The notes beneath the pieces were generated by a model. That model saw only the letters and a program-made list of their open reading frames with translations, searched no databases and was not told where the DNA came from. Position numbers and translations under genes: made by a program. Of a stretch of DNA of 64,000 nt, positions 51,073-61,002 are shown in pieces. Positions within the stretch are counted from its first letter, which is position 1. Every line of letters starts with the position of its first letter. The DNA comes from an uncultured Clostridia bacterium (GTDB taxonomy: Bacteria; Bacillota; Clostridia; TANB77; CAG-508), in contig CAKMVZ010000007.1 of the NCBI GenBank assembly GCA_928721915.1, positions 1-64,000 on the forward strand, written 5' to 3'.

Positions 51073-52818
51073 ATGATTAGTCTAACTATAAATGGAAAAA
51101 AAGTTGAAGTAGAAGAAGGAACAACTATTTTAGAAGCAGCACGAAAAGCTAGTATTGATATTCCTACTTTATGCTTTTTAAAAGATATAAATGAATTTGG
51201 AGATTGCAGAATGTGTATAGTTGAAGTTGAAGGTAGACGTGGCTTTGCAACTTCATGTATTCAAAAAGTTGAAGAAGGCATGGTTGTAAGAACTAATACA
51301 CCAGCAGTTATTGAAGCAAGAAGAACAGTTTTAGACTTAATTTTATCTAACCATGATAGAGATTGTTTAACATGTACTAGAAATGGAACATGTGAATTAC
51401 AAAAATTAGCAGAAGAATTTTATGTAAATGATATAAAATATAAAGGTGAAAGAAATAGACATGAGATTGATGATAAATCTCCAGCTATTGTTAGAGATTT
51501 TAATAAATGTATATTATGTAGAAGATGTGTTGCTACATGTAAAAATGTTCAAGGTATAGGTGCAATTGATTGTACTGAAAGAGGTTTTTCATCAACTATT
51601 TCTACATATAAAGATATGAGTTTAAATGATGTTAATTGTACATTTTGTGGTCAATGTATAGAATCTTGTCCTGTTGGAGCTCTAAGAGAAAAAGATGGAA
51701 CAGCAGCTGTTTGGAAAGCCTTAGAAGATCCTACAAAATATATTGTTGCACAAACTGCTCCAGCAGTTAGAGTGGCTTTAGGTGAAGAATTTGGAATGGA
51801 AATAGGAACTAATGTAAAAGGAAAAATGGTTTCTAGTTTAAAACATTTAGGATTTGATAAGGTTTTTGATACAAATACAGGTGCAGATTTTACAATTATG
51901 GAAGAAGCAACAGAATTTATAGATAGATTTACAAATGGTGGAACTCTTCCAATGATTACGTCATGTAGTCCAGGATGGGTAAGATTTTTAGAACTTAATT
52001 ACCCAGAATTAATACCAAATTTATCAACTTGTAAATCTCCACATCAAATGTTTGGAGCAATTATAAAATCATATTATGCTAAGAAAAATAATATTGATCC
52101 AAATAATATTTTTGTAGTTTCTGTAATGCCTTGTATTGCTAAAAAGTATGAGAGAACAAGAGATGATGAACAAGGAGTAGGTTTAGATGATGTTGACGCT
52201 GTAATTACAACTAGAGAACTTGCAAGGATGATAAAACAAGCTCATATTAATTTTAAAACTTTAGAAGATTCAGAATTTGATGATCCAATGGGAGAAGCAA
52301 CAGGAGCTGCTGCAATTTTTGGAACAACAGGTGGAGTTATGGAAGCTGCACTTCGTACAGTTGCAGAAAAAGTAACTGGCAATAGTTTTGAGAAATTAGA
52401 TTATGAAGATGTTCGTGGTGGTGAAGGAATAAAAAGAGCAAGTGTTAATTTAAATGGAAAAGAAGTTAAAGTTGTTGTTGCATCTGGTTTAAAAAATGCT
52501 AGAACAATTATGGAAGAAATAAAATCAGGAAAAGCAGATTATCAGTTTGTTGAAATTATGGCATGCCCTGGTGGATGTGTAATGGGCGGAGGTCAGCCTA
52601 TTAGAACATCTAAAGAAAGAGCTACTATAGATATAAGAGGAAAAAGAGCTGCTGCACTTTATACAATTGATGAAAAAAGCAAAATTAGAAAATCACATGA
52701 AAATCCAATTTTAAAGAAAATTTATGAAGATTATTTAGGCAAGCCAGGTGGGCATTTAGCTCATAAACTTTTACATACTTCATATAGTCCTAAAGAAAAA
52801 TATAGAATAGAGAAATAA
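51073..52818 (+). CDS. hydA: [FeFe] hydrogenase catalytic subunit (HydA)
   Basis: Evolves H2 from reduced ferredoxin and NADH in fermentation. 581 residues: plant-type [2Fe-2S] (LCFLKDINEFGDCRMC), His-Cys [4Fe-4S] (HDRDCLTCTRNGTC), two [4Fe-4S] (CILCRRCVATC, CTFCGQCIESCPVG), then the H-cluster motifs L1 (TSCSPGW), L2 (MPCIAKKYE) and L3 (EIMACPGGCVMGGGQP). AAGGAGG at 51061. With the two preceding genes it forms a trimeric, possibly electron-bifurcating, hydrogenase. No frame breaks. Confidence 0.97.
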   Translation: MISLTINGKKVEVEEGTTILEAARKASIDIPTLCFLKDINEFGDCRMCIVEVEGRRGFATSCIQKVEEGMVVRTNTPAVIEARRTVLDLILSNHDRDCLTCTRNGTCELQKLAEEFYVNDIKYKGERNRHEIDDKSPAIVRDFNKCILCRRCVATCKNVQGIGAIDCTERGFSSTISTYKDMSLNDVNCTFCGQCIESCPVGALREKDGTAAVWKALEDPTKYIVAQTAPAVRVALGEEFGMEIGTNVKGKMVSSLKHLGFDKVFDTNTGADFTIMEEATEFIDRFTNGGTLPMITSCSPGWVRFLELNYPELIPNLSTCKSPHQMFGAIIKSYYAKKNNIDPNNIFVVSVMPCIAKKYERTRDDEQGVGLDDVDAVITTRELARMIKQAHINFKTLEDSEFDDPMGEATGAAAIFGTTGGVMEAALRTVAEKVTGNSFEKLDYEDVRGGEGIKRASVNLNGKEVKVVVASGLKNARTIMEEIKSGKADYQFVEIMACPGGCVMGGGQPIRTSKERATIDIRGKRAAALYTIDEKSKIRKSHENPILKKIYEDYLGKPGGHLAHKLLHTSYSPKEKYRIEK

Positions 52819-52824
52819 AAAATC

Positions 52825-52872
52825 AAAAAAATCTTTAAGTATTTTTAATTAAATTACTTAAAGATTTTTTTG
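52825..52872 (+). terminator. Terminator after hydA
   Basis: AAAAAAATCTTTAAGTA/TACTTAAAGATTTTTTT, 17-bp stem. Confidence 0.85.
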
Positions 52873-52886
52873 ATATAAAAAATTCC

Positions 52887-52915
52887 TTGTTTTTAGTGCT
52901 TTTGTGTGATATAAT
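52887..52915 (+). promoter_or_regulatory. Promoter for purC
   Basis: TTGTTT (52887-52892), 17 bp, extended -10 TGATATAAT (TATAAT 52910-52915). Confidence 0.55.
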
Positions 52916-53001
52916 TTAAACCATGCTCTTTTATTTAGTACCTTTCAGTTTTTAGGTATAAATGTGAGAGTAAATACTAATATTTTTAAGGAGGGTATTT
53001 T

Positions 53002-54219
53002 ATGAGCCCAAAAACATCATTCCGGCCAGAATGGCTGAGTCAAATGGAACAAAAAGTTTTTTGCAGTTTTTTAACTGAAAATGGTAAAAGAATTTTTGGC
53101 TTAAATACTGCTCATCAAGCTGCGCCAAGTAGTGCAGAATGTGCTTTTGCAAAAATCAAAAGTGGAAAAGTGCGTAATATTTATGCATCAAACTTTATGA
53201 TTTTTGAAACAAGCAATCGACTTTCTGTTTTTGACAGAGTAGTTAAAGAAAATGTTGCTCGTAAAGGGGAAATGCTTAATCTTATTTCTCAAAGCAACAA
53301 AGCTTTTTTGGAAGAAAAAGGTATCATGACAGATTTACTTGATCTGCCAATACCGGAAGACCAGGTATATACGCTAGCGGGATTTGATGAAAAAGATTTT
53401 GATCGGTTAGCTGTGTCAAAGAAACTTCAAATGTTCCCGCTGGAATTTATAGTTCGTGGTTATATAACGGGTTCTGCATGGAAGGCTTACTCTAAAGGAG
53501 AAAGTTATTGCGGAATAACTTTTCCAAAAAACTTAAAGAAAGATGATAAACTTGAAACTCCAGTTCTTACTCCAACTACAAAGGCAGAAGAGGGGCATGA
53601 TGAACCAGTGAAGTTTTCAGAAGCTATTAAGATAGTTGCTGACTGGCTTTATGATTCTGGAATGAATATTTTTGCAGATGTTGATATCAATGAAATCTGC
53701 TGCAATGACCGTTATTTTGCAGAAGAAGTATTTGATATCACAAGGAGTGCAGAACACTATGCTGTAAAAAGTATGGATTTTGATACTGATGGCTGGTGGA
53801 AATACTTCGAATTTGCTTTAACTTATATGGAAGCGGAATTTTATGTAAAAGCTATCTATAAGTTAAGCAAAACAGCTTTTGAAGAACTTTCCAAGAAATG
53901 TGATGAAAAGGGCATACTCTTTATTGATACCAAGTTCGAATTTGGTCTTGACAGAGATGGAAATATCTGTCTTGGCGATGAAGTTGGAACCCCGGATTCA
54001 AGCCGTTTTGCCTCCAAAGAGATTTACAATGAAACAGGAAAAATTGTAAGTATGGACAAGCAAATCGTAAGAGATGCATTTTCAGAAGTTGGCTTTACAG
54101 GTGATGAGGAACAGGATATTCCTGTTCTTTCAGATGAACTTTGGGAAAAAGTAACCAATACTTATGTTCATATTGCAGAACTGCTGTGTGGAAATGAGGA
54201 ACCTAAAAAAATTAATTAG
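53002..54219 (+). CDS. purC: SAICAR synthetase (PurC), long form, foreign codon style
   Basis: Joins CAIR and aspartate to SAICAR in purine synthesis. Motifs GKVRNIYAS, LEFIVRGYITGSAWKAYSKG, TPTTKAEEGHDEP, FIDTKFEFGLDRDGNICLGDEVGTPDSSRF. At 405 residues it is well over the usual 235-300, with an N-terminal extension of about 45 residues and an inserted region around 215-265. Codon use differs from the neighbours; two CGG codons are in-frame Arg (SFRPEW, FDRLAV). No other pur genes nearby. AAGGAGGG at 52988. Likely acquired from another lineage. Confidence 0.92.
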   Translation: MSPKTSFRPEWLSQMEQKVFCSFLTENGKRIFGLNTAHQAAPSSAECAFAKIKSGKVRNIYASNFMIFETSNRLSVFDRVVKENVARKGEMLNLISQSNKAFLEEKGIMTDLLDLPIPEDQVYTLAGFDEKDFDRLAVSKKLQMFPLEFIVRGYITGSAWKAYSKGESYCGITFPKNLKKDDKLETPVLTPTTKAEEGHDEPVKFSEAIKIVADWLYDSGMNIFADVDINEICCNDRYFAEEVFDITRSAEHYAVKSMDFDTDGWWKYFEFALTYMEAEFYVKAIYKLSKTAFEELSKKCDEKGILFIDTKFEFGLDRDGNICLGDEVGTPDSSRFASKEIYNETGKIVSMDKQIVRDAFSEVGFTGDEEQDIPVLSDELWEKVTNTYVHIAELLCGNEEPKKIN

Positions 54220-54252
54220 TATTTATTAACCTCTGGGCTAACCGGGTTAGCG

Positions 54253-54296
54253 AAGCGCCTTTGGAATGAACTCCAAAGGTGCTTTTGCTTTTTAAA
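54253..54296 (+). terminator. Terminator after purC
   Basis: AGCGCCTTTGGA/TCCAAAGGTGCT then TTTTGCTTTTT. A second small palindrome GCTAACC/GGTTAGC lies just before it. Confidence 0.8.
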
Positions 54297-54322
54297 ATTA
54301 TCAAAAAAAGATTGTTAGGGTA

Positions 54323-54351
54323 TTGACAATCTTTTTTTATCGTAGTATACT
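54323..54351 (+). promoter_or_regulatory. Promoter of the MarR-ABC exporter operon
   Basis: TTGACA (54323-54328), 17 bp, TATACT (54346-54351). An AGATTGT/ACAATCT inverted repeat spans the -35 box. Confidence 0.7.
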
Positions 54352-54357
54352 ATTAAA

Positions 54358-54373
54358 TGTTAGGCTGCTAACA
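54358..54373. promoter_or_regulatory. Candidate MarR operator
   Basis: TGTTAG-GCTG-CTAACA, a palindrome directly after the -10 box. Position fits autorepression by the MarR protein encoded downstream. About 165 bp of AT-rich leader (54374-54537) follow without other features. Confidence 0.6.
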
Positions 54374-54537
54374 AATCTTTGAAATTAATTATATTTATTT
54401 TTAAAAGTAAGCTTAGAGAATATGTACACATTTTTTATTTAATAATTAATAAATTATATTTCTTAATTTATATTAATACTATATAAAATTCATAAAACCT
54501 TATTAGTTTTGAAATTTATAATATAAAAAGAAAGGAA

Positions 54538-55026
54538 ATGTTAGTAAAAAACATGGAAAAAAATAATATTTTAAAAGAAGAAAGTATACTTTACAAATTA
54601 AAAGCTATTGATAAATTAGTTGTTAGAAATCTAACTAGTAAATTTGATATTTTAAATTTTAATACAAAATTAGAAAATATGCCAAGTAGAAGTCAATTAG
54701 AAATTGTACATTATATTTTAGAACATATTAATGAAGATGTATATCAAAAAGATTTAGAAAGAGCTTTAAATTTAAGAAGAGCAACAATTTCTGGAATACT
54801 TGGAACAATGGAAAAAAATGGTTTTATTGAAAGAACAATAGATGATAAAGATACAAGAGTTAAAAAAATTACTTTATCAAATAAGGCTTTAGATAGGTAT
54901 TATAAAGGAAAAGAATATATTGAACATATTGAAAATACAGTTCTTAAAGGAATTTCAGATGAAGAGTTAAAAGTTTTTAATAATGTTTTAGAAAAGATGA
55001 CATTAAATTTAAAAACAAATACTTAA
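54538..55026 (+). CDS. MarR-family transcriptional regulator
   Basis: 162 residues; winged helix (MPSRSQLEIVHYILEHINEDVYQKDLERALNLRRATISGILGTMEKNGFIER, then the wing DDKDTRVKKITLS). AAAGG lies very close to ATG 54538, so the exact start is uncertain; ATG 54553 is the alternative. Adjacent to and probably repressing the ABC exporter genes, the usual MarR arrangement. Confidence 0.9.
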   Translation: MLVKNMEKNNILKEESILYKLKAIDKLVVRNLTSKFDILNFNTKLENMPSRSQLEIVHYILEHINEDVYQKDLERALNLRRATISGILGTMEKNGFIERTIDDKDTRVKKITLSNKALDRYYKGKEYIEHIENTVLKGISDEELKVFNNVLEKMTLNLKTNT

Positions 55027-55100
55027 AAAATATATGAAATTTATATAGTTTATAGTTTAGGGGATTAAAAATAAAATTATTAAGAAAGGAAAGAAATTTT

Positions 55101-56867
55101 ATGGTTAAATTATTAAAATACTTAGAGAAAAAAGATTGGCTTATTATGTTATTAATTGTAATTTTAGTCGTATCACAGGTTTGGTTAGAACTTAAACTTC
55201 CTGATTATATGTCTGAAATAACTCGTCTTGTTCAAACAGAAGGAAGTCAAATGGTAGAAATACTAAAAAATGGTGGGTATATGCTTTTATGCGCATTTGG
55301 AAGCTTAACAGCTGCTATCATAACTGGTTATTTAGTTTCAAAATTAGCTTCAAAATTTTCAATGACTATTAGGAAAAAACTATTTAGTAAAGTTGAAGAT
55401 TTGGCTATTCAAGAGGTTAAAGGTTTTTCAACAAGTAGTTTGATAACTAGAACTACAAATGATATTACTCAAATTCAAATGCTTATGTCAATGGGACTTC
55501 AGTTATTATTAAAGGCGCCTATAACTGCTATTTGGGCTATTACTAAAATTTTAAATAAAGGTTGGCAGTGGAGCGTAGCAACAGCAGTAGCCGTTGGAAT
55601 TTTATTAACAGTAATTGCAATTTTAATTATTATAGTTTTACCAAGATTTAAACGTGTTCAAAAATTAACAGATAAATTAAATAGCGTAACTCGTGAGAAC
55701 TTAACAGGTATACGTGTTGTAAGAGCTTTTAATGCAGAAGATTATCAAGAAGAAAAATTTAAAGAGGCAAACGATAATTTAACAAATCAACAATTATTTA
55801 ATCAAAAAACTTTTGCTGTTTTACAACCCGTTATGTATTTGGTGATGTATGGTTTAACTTTATCTATATATTTTATAGGTACATTTTTAATAAAAGATGC
55901 TATGATGGTTGATAAAATAGGAATATTTAGTAATATGGTTGTATTTAGCTCTTATGCAATGCAAGTCATAATGGCATTTTTAATGCTTGCTATGATATTT
56001 ATGATGTTTCCAAGAGCTCAAGTTTCTGCAAATCGTATAAATGAAGTTTTAGATACAGATATTACAATAAAAGATGGAAATATTGATAAAGATGTAAATA
56101 ATGAAGTAGGGACAGTAGAATTTAAAAATGTTTCATTTAAATATCCTGATGCAGAAGAATATTTATTAAAAAACATTTCTTTTAAAGCAAATAGAGGAGA
56201 AACAGTTGCATTTATTGGTTCAACAGGTTCTGGAAAATCAACCCTTATAAATTTAGTTCCAAGATTTTATGATGCAACTGAAGGAGAAGTTTTAGTAGAC
56301 GGAGTAAATGTAAAGGAATATAAGCAAGAATTTTTGCATAATAAATTAGGTTATGTTCCTCAAAAAGCTGTAATGTTTGATGGAACTATTAAATCTAATG
56401 TTTCTTATGGAGATAATGGAAAAGGCAAAACCTCAGAAGAAAAAATAAAAGAAGCTATAAAAATAGCTCAAGCAACCGAATTTGTTGAAAAAATGGATGA
56501 TAAGTATGATTCATATGTTGCAAGTGGTGGAACTAATTTATCTGGTGGTCAAAAACAAAGATTAGCAATAGCTAGGGCAATAGCAAGAGACCCAGAAATT
56601 TATATTTTTGATGATAGCTTTTCAGCATTAGATTATAAAACAGATAGCATTTTAAGAAAAGAATTAAAAAAGTATACAAAAAATGCTACTTCATTAATAG
56701 TTGCTCAAAGAATTGGAACTATTATGAATGCAGATAAAATTATAGTTTTAAATGATGGAGAAGTAGTAGGAATTGGAACACACAAAGAATTATTAGAAAA
56801 TTGTGATGTATACAGACAAATTGCTTTATCGCAATTATCTAAAAAAGAATTAGGATTAGAAGGGTAG
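55101..56867 (+). CDS. ABC exporter, subunit A (degenerate ATPase site)
   Basis: 588 residues: six transmembrane helices, then the ATPase with Walker A GSTGSGKST, signature LSGGQKQR and Walker B IYIFDDSFSALD. The catalytic Glu after Walker B is Asp (DDS, not DEA), the mark of the degenerate half of heterodimeric exporters such as TM287/288 or LmrCD. 74 bp after marR; forms the pair with the next gene. Substrate probably a drug or toxic compound, judged only from the MarR link. Confidence 0.93.
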   Translation: MVKLLKYLEKKDWLIMLLIVILVVSQVWLELKLPDYMSEITRLVQTEGSQMVEILKNGGYMLLCAFGSLTAAIITGYLVSKLASKFSMTIRKKLFSKVEDLAIQEVKGFSTSSLITRTTNDITQIQMLMSMGLQLLLKAPITAIWAITKILNKGWQWSVATAVAVGILLTVIAILIIIVLPRFKRVQKLTDKLNSVTRENLTGIRVVRAFNAEDYQEEKFKEANDNLTNQQLFNQKTFAVLQPVMYLVMYGLTLSIYFIGTFLIKDAMMVDKIGIFSNMVVFSSYAMQVIMAFLMLAMIFMMFPRAQVSANRINEVLDTDITIKDGNIDKDVNNEVGTVEFKNVSFKYPDAEEYLLKNISFKANRGETVAFIGSTGSGKSTLINLVPRFYDATEGEVLVDGVNVKEYKQEFLHNKLGYVPQKAVMFDGTIKSNVSYGDNGKGKTSEEKIKEAIKIAQATEFVEKMDDKYDSYVASGGTNLSGGQKQRLAIARAIARDPEIYIFDDSFSALDYKTDSILRKELKKYTKNATSLIVAQRIGTIMNADKIIVLNDGEVVGIGTHKELLENCDVYRQIALSQLSKKELGLEG

Positions 56868-56888
56868 AAAGGAGGTTTTTAAGTATTT

Positions 56889-58941
56889 ATGGAAGAAAAT
56901 AAAAGTTTTAAAAATCATAATAGACATGGTTTTGGAAGAATGCATGGCGGAACTGGAGAAAAGGCAAAAGATTTTAAATTAGCAATAAAAAGACTTATTA
57001 AAGAGTTAAAGCCATTTAAAGTTTTAGTTATAATTGGACTTATTGCAGCTGTTTTAAGTTCTATTCTATCAATACTTGCTCCTAATAGATTGTCTGATTT
57101 AACTGATGAAATTTCGAAAGGTTTAGTTGTAAAGTCTGATAATCTTCAATATCTTGCTACTACTGTTTCTACAAATTATTCTAAAGGATATATAGAAGAT
57201 ATAGAAATTGATGGGACTACTATTTCATCAGATGATCAGATTAAATTTATGGATATATTAAGTACTATGGATTTAAGTAGTGAAAACATAGATGTTAACG
57301 AACTATATCAAAAAATAGATGAAATGCCAGAATCAGTCCAAGATGTTGTTAAACCATTTATGGATGTAGATAAAATAAAAATAATATGTTTATTTTTAGT
57401 AGGTCTATATTTATTTAGTGCATTATGTAGCTTTGCAGAATCAATATTAATGACACATGTTGCAAATAATTTTGCAAGAAGTTTAAGAAATAGAATTTCA
57501 GTTAAAATAAATAAATTACCTTTAAAATACTTTGATAAACATCAAACAGGTGATATTTTATCAAGAGTTACAAATGATGTTGATTTAATTGCTCAAAGTA
57601 TGAACCAATCATTAGCAAGTTTAGTAAGTAGCATTGTTTTATTCTTAGGAACTATTATAATGATGTTTATAACAAATTGGATAATGGCAATAACAGCAAT
57701 TTTAGCTAGCTTACTTGGTTTTGTTGGAATGTCATTTATATTAAAGAGATCACAAAAATATTTCTTAGCTCGTCAAACAGAGCTTGGAAATTTGAATGGT
57801 CAAATTGAAGAAGTTTATTCATCATTAAATGTTGTTAAAGCATATAATGGTAAAAAAGAAGTAGATAAAAAGTTTGATGAATTAAATAAAAAAGTTTATG
57901 TTGCAAATAGCAGAAGTCAATTCTTATCAGGTTTAATGCAGCCACTTATGACTTTTATAGGAAACTTTGGATATGTTGCAGTATGTATTGTGGGAGCACT
58001 TTTAACAATGAATGGAACAATTTCATTTGGTGTTATAGTTGCTTTTATGACATATGTAAGATTATTTACTTCTCCTTTATCACAAATAGCGCAAGGTATG
58101 ACAATGCTTCAATCAACAGCTGCAGCTTCTGAAAGGGTTTTTGAATTTTTAGATGAAAAAGAGATGCCATCTCAAGAAAATATTAAAAAATCTTTAAATA
58201 AAGATAAAGTAAAAGGAAATATTGAATTTAATCATGTAGTATTTCAATATGAGGATAGTGACAAACCAACAATAAAAGATTTTTCTGCTTCTGCAAAACC
58301 TGGTCAAAAGATTGCAATTGTTGGTCCAACTGGTGCACGGAAAAACTACAATGGTAAATTTACTTATGAAATTTTATGATATAAATTCTGGAGATATCAA
58401 AATTGATGGAGTTTCAACCAAAGAATTAACAAGAGAAAATATTCATGATTTATTTACAATGGTACTTCAAGATACTTGGGTTTTTGAAGGAAGTGTTAAA
58501 GAAAATATTGTTTACAATAAAGAAAGAGTTTCACTTGATAATGTAAAAGAAGTTTGCAAAGAAATAGGGTTAGATCATTTTATAAAAACTCTTCCTCATG
58601 GATATGATTCAATAATTTCTGAAAATGATAGTATTTCAAGTGGTCAAAGACAGCTTTTAACTATTGCAAGAGGTATGATAAAAGATTCGCCATTTTTAAT
58701 CTTAGATGAGGCAACTTCAAATGTTGATACAAGAACTGAGGAGCTTGTTCAAGACGCAATGGATAAATTAACAGAAGGCAGAACTTCATTTATTATTGCT
58801 CATAGGCTTTCTACTATAAAAAATGCGGATTTGATTTTAGTTATGAAGGAAGGAAATATTATAGAACAAGGAAATCATGAGGAATTGATTGCAAAAAATG
58901 GAGCATATGCGGAGCTTTACAATTCTCAATTTGAGCTTTAG
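56889..58941 (+). CDS. ABC exporter, subunit B (consensus ATPase site, extended ectodomain)
   Basis: 683 residues restored. Six helices with an inserted extracytoplasmic region of about 90 residues between TM1 and TM2 (after NRLSDLTDEISKGLV), which accounts for the extra length. ATPase with Walker A GPTGAGKTT, signature ISSGQRQL and canonical Walker B LILDEATSNVD. C58338 must be skipped exactly inside Walker A (TGA-G-KT); unskipped it ends 13 codons later without an ATPase. AAGGAGG at 56868. Partner of subunit A, 21 bp apart. Confidence 0.94.
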
Positions 58942-58965
58942 ATTTTTAGAAAAATGTATAAAAAT

Positions 58966-59021
58966 GTTCTCTTAAGAGAAAACTAGATTTAAAAATTAGT
59001 TTTCTCTTAAGGGATTTTTTT
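58966..59021 (+). terminator. Terminator after the ABC operon, copy 2 of the repeated terminator
   Basis: CTCTTAAGAGAAAACTA/TAGTTTTCTCTTAAGGGA then TTTTTT; near-identical to those at 28471 and 63147. Confidence 0.85.
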
Positions 59022-59100
59022 GTTTATTTTATAAATTAATTAATTTAGATGTGTGAGACCGCTTTTTGGTTGCATATATTTTATTTAGAAGAGTGAATCC

Positions 59101-59257
59101 GCTTTTAAGGGTTTATATTTTTTAAAAGGGCAAAATCCCTACTTCGAAGAAAATGTAATCTTGATGGTTTTTGAAACCCTCAAGATAACATTTTCTAGCT
59201 CGCTGGTCCCCACACAAGTTTTGCTTATCCTTTTAAAAAATATAAACCCTTAAAAGC
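59101..59257. repeat. 157-bp inverted-repeat element
   Basis: Perfect 29-bp arms at 59101-59129 and 59229-59257 (GCTTTTAAGGGTTTATATTT... and complement), with a second internal stem GAAAATGT-ATCTTGA / TCAAGAT-ACATTTTC around 59149-59194. MITE-like or a structured RNA. A partial direct copy of the left arm context lies at 59061-59090. Confidence 0.65.
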
Positions 59258-59345
59258 TACTTTAGTACTTTAAAGTAAGTAACTACAAAATTAAAAGCTA
59301 CTATGTACTTTAAAATAAGCAACTACAAAAATAAAAGCTACTGTA
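59252..59345 (+). repeat. Three imperfect direct repeats of about 40-45 bp
   Basis: Each begins AAAAGCTACT and continues with TACTTTAAA, TAAG, AACTACAAAA; the third is truncated. They start in the right arm of the inverted-repeat element. Confidence 0.6.
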
Positions 59346-59404
59346 TATTTTAAAATTAGAATAAAGTTTTTAAAAATATTTTTTATAAAAAGTTTTTATA
59401 AGTA

Positions 59405-59433
59405 TTTACAATTAAAAATTTTATAGTTATAAT
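59405..59433 (+). promoter_or_regulatory. Promoter of prepilin-like gene, copy 2
   Basis: TTTACA (59405-59410), 17 bp, TATAAT (59428-59433). Confidence 0.7.
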
Positions 59434-59442
59434 TTAAGTAAA

Positions 59443-59460
59443 ATTGGTCATATAACCAAT
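59443..59460. promoter_or_regulatory. Palindromic leader element, copy 2
   Basis: ATTGGTCATATAACCAAT, identical to the copy at 28648. Confidence 0.55.
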
Positions 59461-59504
59461 ATACAAATAGTAATTAATTAAGGAAAGGAATAGGGATTTA
59501 AAAA

Positions 59505-60780
59505 ATGAGACGAAAGATAAGTGGTAGTTTAGATAATTTTAAAAAAGAGTTTTTAAGTTTTAACTCAGGAGTAACGCTTGTTGCACTAATTGTAACAATT
59601 ATAATCTTACTTATCTTAGCAGGAGTTTCAATATCAGCACTTGTTGGCAATAATGGAATTTTAAAACAAGCTACGAATGCAGCAGATAAAGCAGAAATAG
59701 AAGATGCTAGAGAAAAAATAGCTTTAGAAGTGGTAGGAAGTTATGATGATTCTGGCAGATTTCATATAGATAAATTAAAAGAAAATTTATCAAATAATTT
59801 AGGAATTGATACAAGTGGAATAGGAAATAGCTTGCCAACAGGAACTTTTTATTATAATGATTTACATTTTTATATAGATGAAGATTTGCAAGTTATATAT
59901 CGGAGAACATGAAGCAAGTAGCGAAGGTTCTGGCGGTGGAGAGGTAGAGGAGCCAGAAAACCCAGATGAAGAAGAACCACCAGTAGTAGAGGAAGAAGAA
60001 AGTTTTGCAGATACAGTAACAGAAGCTAGTCATTATGGAGATTATGTAGAATATCCAATAGACTTAAATGGAGATGGAAATACTGCAAATGATTGGAGAA
60101 TATTTTATAATGATGGAGAGCACATCTTTATAATAGCAGCAGATTATGTAAAAAATAGTTCAAGTTATTTAAACAATACAGGAACGGGAATGAAAACAAA
60201 TTCAACTTATAGTTTATATTGGAATTCAGCACCAAGTACAGCCCAAGATACAAGCAGTGCAGCATTATTTGGACAAACATTATGGACAGATTATAGCACA
60301 AATGATAATGGAAGATGTGTATCAACATTATTGAATACAAGTAATTGGACAGGATTTGTAGATAGTACTTATGGAGAGTATGCAATAGGAGGACCAATAG
60401 TAGAGATGTGGGTAGAAAGTTATAATGCCAAAGGGTACACCCCATTATATTGTAATAATACAAATAGTATAGGATATTATGTAGGGAATACAGATATACC
60501 TACAACGACATATTATTATTTAGATGAAGATGCAAATACAGGATATGGAGATACATTGTACTTCCCACATCAAGAGGTACTAAGTAATTGCTATGGCTAT
60601 TGGCTGGCGTCTCCTAGTGCTGGCAACACGGGCGGCGTGATGGAAGTGAGCTGCAGTGGTTATGTGCTCTTCAACATCTATGACTTTGACGGCGCCGGCG
60701 TCCGTCCGTTAGTTTCTCTAAAATCTGAAGTCACAGCAACTCAAAATGGTGAGACAGGAGTTTGGGAACTATCAATGTAA
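59505..60780 (+). CDS. Prepilin-like surface protein with a GVRPLVSL-type C-terminal domain
   Basis: 424 residues restored. No AC repeat and no long N-terminal extension: the prepilin-type helix is at about 20-42 (NSGVTLVALIVTIIILLILA) followed by SALVGNNGILKQA, where Gly is plain GGC, unlike the paralogues. C59901 must be skipped (VIYGEHEASSEG). Then a Glu/Pro-rich linker and a domain of about 270 residues ending GYWLASPS...GVRPLVSL, a pattern common in clostridial surface proteins (DUF6273-like). The last quarter changes abruptly to GC-rich codons (see 60608-60712). AAAGG at 59482. Confidence 0.75.
60608..60712 (+). other. GC-rich variable-region-like cassette in the 59505 gene
   Basis: About 105 bp of clearly GC-rich coding sequence inside a very AT-rich gene, covering the surface-loop segment before GVRPLVSL. 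It is crowded with NNC codons (GGC, AAC, AGC, TGC, CTC, TTC, ATC, GAC) where the rest of the gene uses T- or A-ending codons. That is the footprint of an AAC-rich template diversified at adenines, as in diversity-generating retroelements. Confidence 0.5.
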
Positions 60781-60887
60781 AATAAGTAGAAACTAAAATG
60801 GAACAAGGAAACAGTTTATCTTTTGTTCCACTTTAAAAAAAGAAATTAATTCGCCATGCTGACCTAAAATGTAAGTACAAGTCTTAG

Positions 60888-60936
60888 GGGACGTGTTCGA
60901 AAAACATGTTAATTTGATAAATTTAATTAAGGGCTT
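60888..60936 (+). repeat. Accessory-region repeat, copy 2
   Basis: GGGGACGTGTTCGAAAAACA, then TTAATTTGATAAATTTAATTAAGGG; adjoins the left end of the IS. Matches the copy at 62592. Confidence 0.6.
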
Positions 60937-61002
60937 TGGATATCCTTTGAAGTGAACCCAAATTGTTAGACAAAAAAGTTTAACAAGGAGGGTTCATTTT
61001 TT

